A DNA stretch of 64,000 nucleotides from Bacteroidota bacterium (GTDB taxonomy: Bacteria; Bacteroidota; Bacteroidia; NS11-12g; UBA955), in contig CANMBF010000001.1 in assembly GCA_947496065.1 (NCBI GenBank), positions 134,018 to 198,017 of the forward strand, in the 5' to 3' direction. Shown one piece after another: positions 60,630 to 64,000 of the stretch (its first letter is position 1; each line of letters begins with the position of its first letter). The position numbers were made by a program, and so were the translations under genes. The notes below the pieces were generated by a model, which saw only the letters and a list, made by a program, of their open reading frames with translations, searched no databases and had not been told where the DNA came from.

Positions 60630-61319
60630 ATGTTCGTGAAAACATTTGGCTCTGCCGTCTACGGTGTGAATGCCTACACAATTACAATTGAAGTGAATGT
60701 GAGTGGTGACGGCGCAGGATATTCCTTAGTTGGATTGCCCGATAATGCTGTCAAAGAAAGTTGGCTGCGCATTCACACTGCTTTCAAAAATACTGGACTC
60801 AATACCCCTCGTAAAAAAATAGTGGTGAACATGGCCCCTGCCGATATTCGCAAGGAGGGCAGCGCCTATGATTTAACCATCGCAACAGGCATTCTTGCAG
60901 CAACCGAGCAAATCGTAGATGGTACAGAAATTGAAAAATATATCATCATGGGTGAATTGTCACTCGATGGCAGTATTTTACCAATTAAAGGTGCGCTTCC
61001 AATTGCCATTCAAGCCCAAAAGGAGGGTTTTAAAGGCTTTATTTTACCCATACAAAATGCACGAGAAGCAGGTATTGTAAAGGGTTTAGAAGTATATGGT
61101 GTAGAAACCATTTCGGATGTGGTAGGATTTTTTAATGGCACCAAGGTTTTGGAGCAGGTAATGGTCGACCCAAGGGCCGATTTTGCCAATGCGGTTTCTG
61201 AATTTGATTTGGATTTTTCGGATGTGCAAGGGCAAGAAAACATTAAACGCGCGATGGAAATTGCCGCTGCCGGTGGACATAATATTATAATAATAGGTAT
61301 GTATTATACACCATCATAA
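60630..61319 (+). pseudogene. comM: ComM/YifB Mg-chelatase-like ATPase, interrupted 5' part
   Basis: The N-terminal about 223 residues of ComM (a hexameric helicase-like ATPase linked to natural transformation) are intact: MFVKTFGSAVYGVNAYTITIEV, GLPDNAVKESWLRI, GELSLDGSILPIKGALP and DVQGQENIKRAMEIAAAGGHN. Intact family members continue with MIGPPGAGKT, the Walker A loop. Here the frame after GGT (61296-61298) changes to six unrelated residues (MYYTPS) and a stop. The gene is therefore cut just before the ATP-binding loop by an integrated element, and is non-functional unless the element excises. Confidence 0.92.
61286..61308. other. Candidate attachment site (attL) of the element
   Basis: A dyad of TATAATA (61286-61292) and TATTATA (61302-61308) is centred at 61297, exactly the comM-to-element junction at GGT (61296-61298). 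An imperfect dyad around a 2-bp crossover is what large serine integrases use. The opposite site is outside the window. Confidence 0.6.
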
Positions 61320-61396
61320 TTTTTTCACCTAAATCATAATATGATATTGAAAGTATCAGGCACACTTGCTTTGTAAAGGCTATTAATCAGTTTAAC

Positions 61397-63217
61397 CTAT
61401 TGTATTAAATTTAATTTTGTAAGGTTAAATCGATTTACATCACGAGAAATTAGTTTATTCTCTGTATCAGAGGGTCTGGTATCAAATAATCTTTCTATCG
61501 GAATCAATTGACCTAGATTAATTTCATCATTCTCAATTATCAAATTCGCTTTCGTTATCTTAATTGCTTTTATATTCAGAGTATTTCTCTTATCTAATAC
61601 AATATGAGTAAAGGTTCCGTATTCGCTATCAACGTATTCTAACCTACCATTAAAGTCAATGATTCGTCTTTCTTTACCGCTGGATTTGAAATTAATTTTT
61701 AAAATAGTGAATTTTTTATCATGTAAGAGTATTTCAATTCGATTAACAAAATAAGAAATGTATCGTCTTAGAAGTATCCGATTACTTTCGATTGAGTCAA
61801 TATTCTTAACAATTACGTCTTCAATATTCATTAACTTCTTTTCTGAGATGCTAAATTGATTTTTAACCTTTACTAACTCTTTTTGTAATGTCTCTTTATC
61901 CTTACTAAGTTTTTTTATTCGTGACTCGAATGTAGAAATAAGATTACTCAGGTTGATATTTCTATGTATCGTAGATGTAATTAATCCATTCTCTAATTGT
62001 ATTTTTTCAGACTCAATGGATTTAAGTTTATTTTCAATACTTAACTTGTTTGTTTTAAGTATTTCAATGTTTTCGTCCGGATTTAATTGATTTATGGTTT
62101 CAGATAATAAACTTAAATCGGTTTTAATTAACGACCATATTGCAGAATCTAGCATACTCATGCTAATGACTTGTTTGTTCGTACATGGGACTGTTTTACT
62201 TCTACCTCCGCACCTCAAACTATTCTTTATGATATTCTTTACAGTTCTATAATCACCAGTATAATAGTTCCCACAATTAGGGCAGACAACCATTCGAGAC
62301 AGCAATGTTGTGTGTTTGTTAGCTTTATCGGAGGTTGTATTATTTAATTTAAGTTTTCTCTGTACAGCATCAAATAATTCTCTATCAATTATTTCAGGAT
62401 ATTTTATTTCGTTTTGAGTTATTATATATTTTTCTTCGTTCGTAAATTCTACATAATTCAGATTTTTCCTTTTGTTATTTGTGACTTTAAATCCAGTATA
62501 ACCCTCTTCTTTTAGTAGTTTATTTACATTTCTTTTACTGTGAGTGTATCTTGGGAAATTTTCTTTCAAACATTTGAGGGAGATATCACGTATTGATGGA
62601 CTCTCCTTGTTTTCATATCCATTAAGATACCAATTGAATATTTGTTTAACTATATCACTATTTTTTTCATCTAATATCAAGGTGCTCTTCTGTTTTTCTG
62701 ATGTCTGTTTTTTATAACCAAATAATGTCTTGCCAGAAATTGATAACCCCAATTTCATAAGATGTTTTTTTGCACGTTGAAATCGGTCTTTCTTGGCTTT
62801 AACTTCACTTTCTGCGAAATATCCGTAAAGGGTAAACATAATTTCACCTGCTGCACTAATATTTCCTCCAGAATCAAAAAGAGAATAACCAGTATCCTTT
62901 AAGTGTAGTTGAATTTTATTGGTTATTAGCCATTCCTTAATTTGGTGCAGTATTGATTGCCTTCGCCCAATGCGAGATAATTCTGTGGCAAAAATTGTTT
63001 TATATTCTTTGTTGTCCTTTACAAACAATTTAAGTCTTTCTAACCCCTCTTTGTCGTTTAAATCTGCAAGTCCAGACTCTTTCGTTTCAATTTTATAAAA
63101 TTGAGTGTATCCTAATTTTTTCGCGTAATTTATTAAGTCGTCAACTTGTGGCAAATAATCTTGGATAACTGTACTTACCCTAACGAGAATAATGGCACAT
63201 CCTTTGTCTTCCATCAT
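61397..63217 (-). CDS. Large serine recombinase (integrase)
   Basis: This 606-aa large serine integrase probably inserted the element into comM. The N-terminal resolvase domain has the nucleophile Ser15 in ILVRVSTVIQD and the active-site Arg block ATELSRIGRRQS. The recombinase domain follows (SGKTLFGYKKQ, IFNWYLNGYENKESPSIRDISLK). A zinc ribbon has Cys pairs in VVCPNCGNYYTGDY and LRCGGRSKTVPC. A long coiled coil covers about residues 385-470. It reads toward the attL-like dyad 89 bp from its stop, the usual position of an integrase at an element end. The start codon overlaps the stop of a 25-codon ORF. Confidence 0.93.
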   Translation of the reverse strand: MMEDKGCAIILVRVSTVIQDYLPQVDDLINYAKKLGYTQFYKIETKESGLADLNDKEGLERLKLFVKDNKEYKTIFATELSRIGRRQSILHQIKEWLITNKIQLHLKDTGYSLFDSGGNISAAGEIMFTLYGYFAESEVKAKKDRFQRAKKHLMKLGLSISGKTLFGYKKQTSEKQKSTLILDEKNSDIVKQIFNWYLNGYENKESPSIRDISLKCLKENFPRYTHSKRNVNKLLKEEGYTGFKVTNNKRKNLNYVEFTNEEKYIITQNEIKYPEIIDRELFDAVQRKLKLNNTTSDKANKHTTLLSRMVVCPNCGNYYTGDYRTVKNIIKNSLRCGGRSKTVPCTNKQVISMSMLDSAIWSLIKTDLSLLSETINQLNPDENIEILKTNKLSIENKLKSIESEKIQLENGLITSTIHRNINLSNLISTFESRIKKLSKDKETLQKELVKVKNQFSISEKKLMNIEDVIVKNIDSIESNRILLRRYISYFVNRIEILLHDKKFTILKINFKSSGKERRIIDFNGRLEYVDSEYGTFTHIVLDKRNTLNIKAIKITKANLIIENDEINLGQLIPIERLFDTRPSDTENKLISRDVNRFNLTKLNLIQ

Positions 63218-63291
63218 GACTTTTTTTGATTATAGACTTCAGTGACTAGTGCGTCATTTTCAACTTTTGTATCTTCAATGTCTGTTTTCAT
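63214..63291 (-). CDS. Possible 25-aa leader ORF coupled to the integrase
   Basis: A short frame MKTDIEDTKVENDALVTEV... ends with a TGA that overlaps the integrase ATG (ATGA). It may be a leader peptide that couples translation of the recombinase, or a chance frame. Confidence 0.35.
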   Translation of the reverse strand: MKTDIEDTKVENDALVTEVYNQKKS

Positions 63292-63368
63292 TTTATTTTT
63301 TCTTTAGGTTACTTATCAAAGGGAAGGGTTCTCACCGCATTGCATTTAAGGTAGTTTTTAGGTCTTCT

Positions 63369-63394
63369 GGGGTGATTTTAACCCCATGATGGGG
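63369..63394 (-). other. Overlapping alternative hairpins upstream of the integrase
   Basis: GGGGT (63369-63373) and GGGG (63391-63394) can each pair with the shared ACCCC arm at 63381-63385, making two mutually exclusive hairpins. The hairpin CCCCATGATGGGG may end the methyltransferase transcript. Confidence 0.45.
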
Positions 63395-63448
63395 AATCTG
63401 TCACTCCAAACATTAAAAGTGAACCAGTGTCCCTTTTACGATAAAAAA

Positions 63449-64000
63449 TTACGCTGCCTTTCTCACCTTTCTTTTTATGGGTGAGATAAACATTTGCTCT
63501 ACCGTCTCCATTTCTTCATTTGTGAAAATGTGGTGGTCGCAAGATTCGATTCGATTTACCGCGTATTCTGACGATACTGGGTCGATGTCGATTGAGATTG
63601 AGTTTCTATGAAGGATTTTAGCCCCATGACTGACTGTACCAATTCCCCCATATAGGTCACAAACAACATCCCCAATGTCTGTCACCAACAATGTTAAAAA
63701 AATTGCTAAATTGATTGGCAGCGGACAAGGGTGATTCGGTTTTCCAAATTCCTTGACTTCCTGTGCGTTGAAACAATTATGTTTTAGGACACCTATGAAA
63801 TTTTGTTCATCAATAAAGGTTCTGAATCGTTCATAAGGACGTTTTAGGTAATATCCGGGTCTTTTTACACCGTCTACAAAATCTTCACCCGTAGTTCTTC
63901 CTAGTTCAATAGGTTTATCCACCCAATTAAAGAATTCATTCCATTTGTGATTTTTACTTAATGTGAAATGCAACACGTGTTCACCTGATGGTTGAAGTCT
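63449..64000 (-). CDS. DNA methyltransferase (N4/N6 type), 5' partial
   Basis: The frame runs off the right edge of the window, so the start and much of the enzyme are missing. The visible C-terminal part has the target-recognition end HPCPLPINLAIFLTLLVTDIGDVVCDLYGGIGTVSHGAKILHRNSISIDID, i.e. the SAM-binding motif I, here DLYGGIGT (in place of the more usual D.F.GSGTT), in a DNA_methylase-like arrangement that puts motif I late in the protein. The catalytic (D/S/N)PPY motif should lie upstream. It is 231 bp upstream of the integrase start, and is likely cargo of the element, either an orphan methylase or part of a restriction-modification system. Confidence 0.82.
   Translation of the reverse strand, partial: RLQPSGEHVLHFTLSKNHKWNEFFNWVDKPIELGRTTGEDFVDGVKRPGYYLKRPYERFRTFIDEQNFIGVLKHNCFNAQEVKEFGKPNHPCPLPINLAIFLTLLVTDIGDVVCDLYGGIGTVSHGAKILHRNSISIDIDPVSSEYAVNRIESCDHHIFTNEEMETVEQMFISPIKRKVRKAA

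Noticed and set aside
1-64000. CRISPR arrays, rRNA genes and insertion sequences
   Set aside because: I saw no regularly spaced repeats, no rRNA-like sequence and no transposase gene; the only recombinase is the large serine integrase.

Overview
The window looks like a chromosomal segment of a low-GC member of the Bacteroidota. The signs are Bacteroidota-type promoters (TTTG, about 20 nt, TAnnTTTG), almost no Shine-Dalgarno sequences, many TTG starts, proteins with Por/type IX secretion C-terminal domains, a TlpA-type thioredoxin protein, and a CcmE with the CxxxY haem motif. Family or genus cannot be decided from the sequence alone; Chitinophagia/Sphingobacteriia-like is my guess.

Region 1 (1-30.1 kb) is the right-hand part of a large surface-polysaccharide (O-antigen or capsule) locus, nearly all on the + strand and tightly coupled. 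It holds nonulosonate genes (neuB cut by the window edge, neuC), a candidate nonulosonyl transferase, and a HisH/HisF/WbpG-type trio that makes amidino groups on sugars. It also holds two AsnB-type amidotransferases, a NodB deacetylase, a sugar formyltransferase, WecB, about eight glycosyltransferases and a WcaF-like acetyltransferase. A Wzy-like polymerase/ligase is encoded on the opposite strand. Inside the locus is a seven-gene block: FkbH-like HAD enzyme, methyltransferase, acyl carrier protein, MaoC hydratase, SDR reductase, MBOAT acyltransferase and SGNH protein. I read it as a dedicated ACP-based pathway that makes an unusual hydroxyacyl or glyceryl group and attaches it to the polysaccharide. 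No Wzx, Wza/Wzc or neuA is visible.

Region 2 (30.1-60.4 kb) is housekeeping: nth/recX, a secreted endonuclease/exonuclease/phosphatase-family protein, a bile-acid-type symporter, ald, purM, suhB-like and a GH3-family protein. Then come tRNA-Gly and tRNA-Leu with a GIY-YIG ORF and a degenerate tRNA-Leu copy, a type IX cargo protein, an MFS exporter and a TerB-like protein. The cytochrome c maturation cluster ccmB-ccmC-ccmD-ccmE-ccmF follows, then a DUF2520-type dehydrogenase, pnuC, an outer-membrane protein, a thioredoxin-like protein, an alkyltransferase-like protein, rpmH-rnpA-yidD, polA, an Nramp-Usp fusion and aconitase.

Region 3 (60.6-64.0 kb) is the left end of an integrated element. 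comM is broken exactly where the Walker A loop should begin. A short dyad sits at the junction, a large serine recombinase points toward it, and a DNA methyltransferase runs off the right edge. The other end of the element and the rest of comM lie outside the window.
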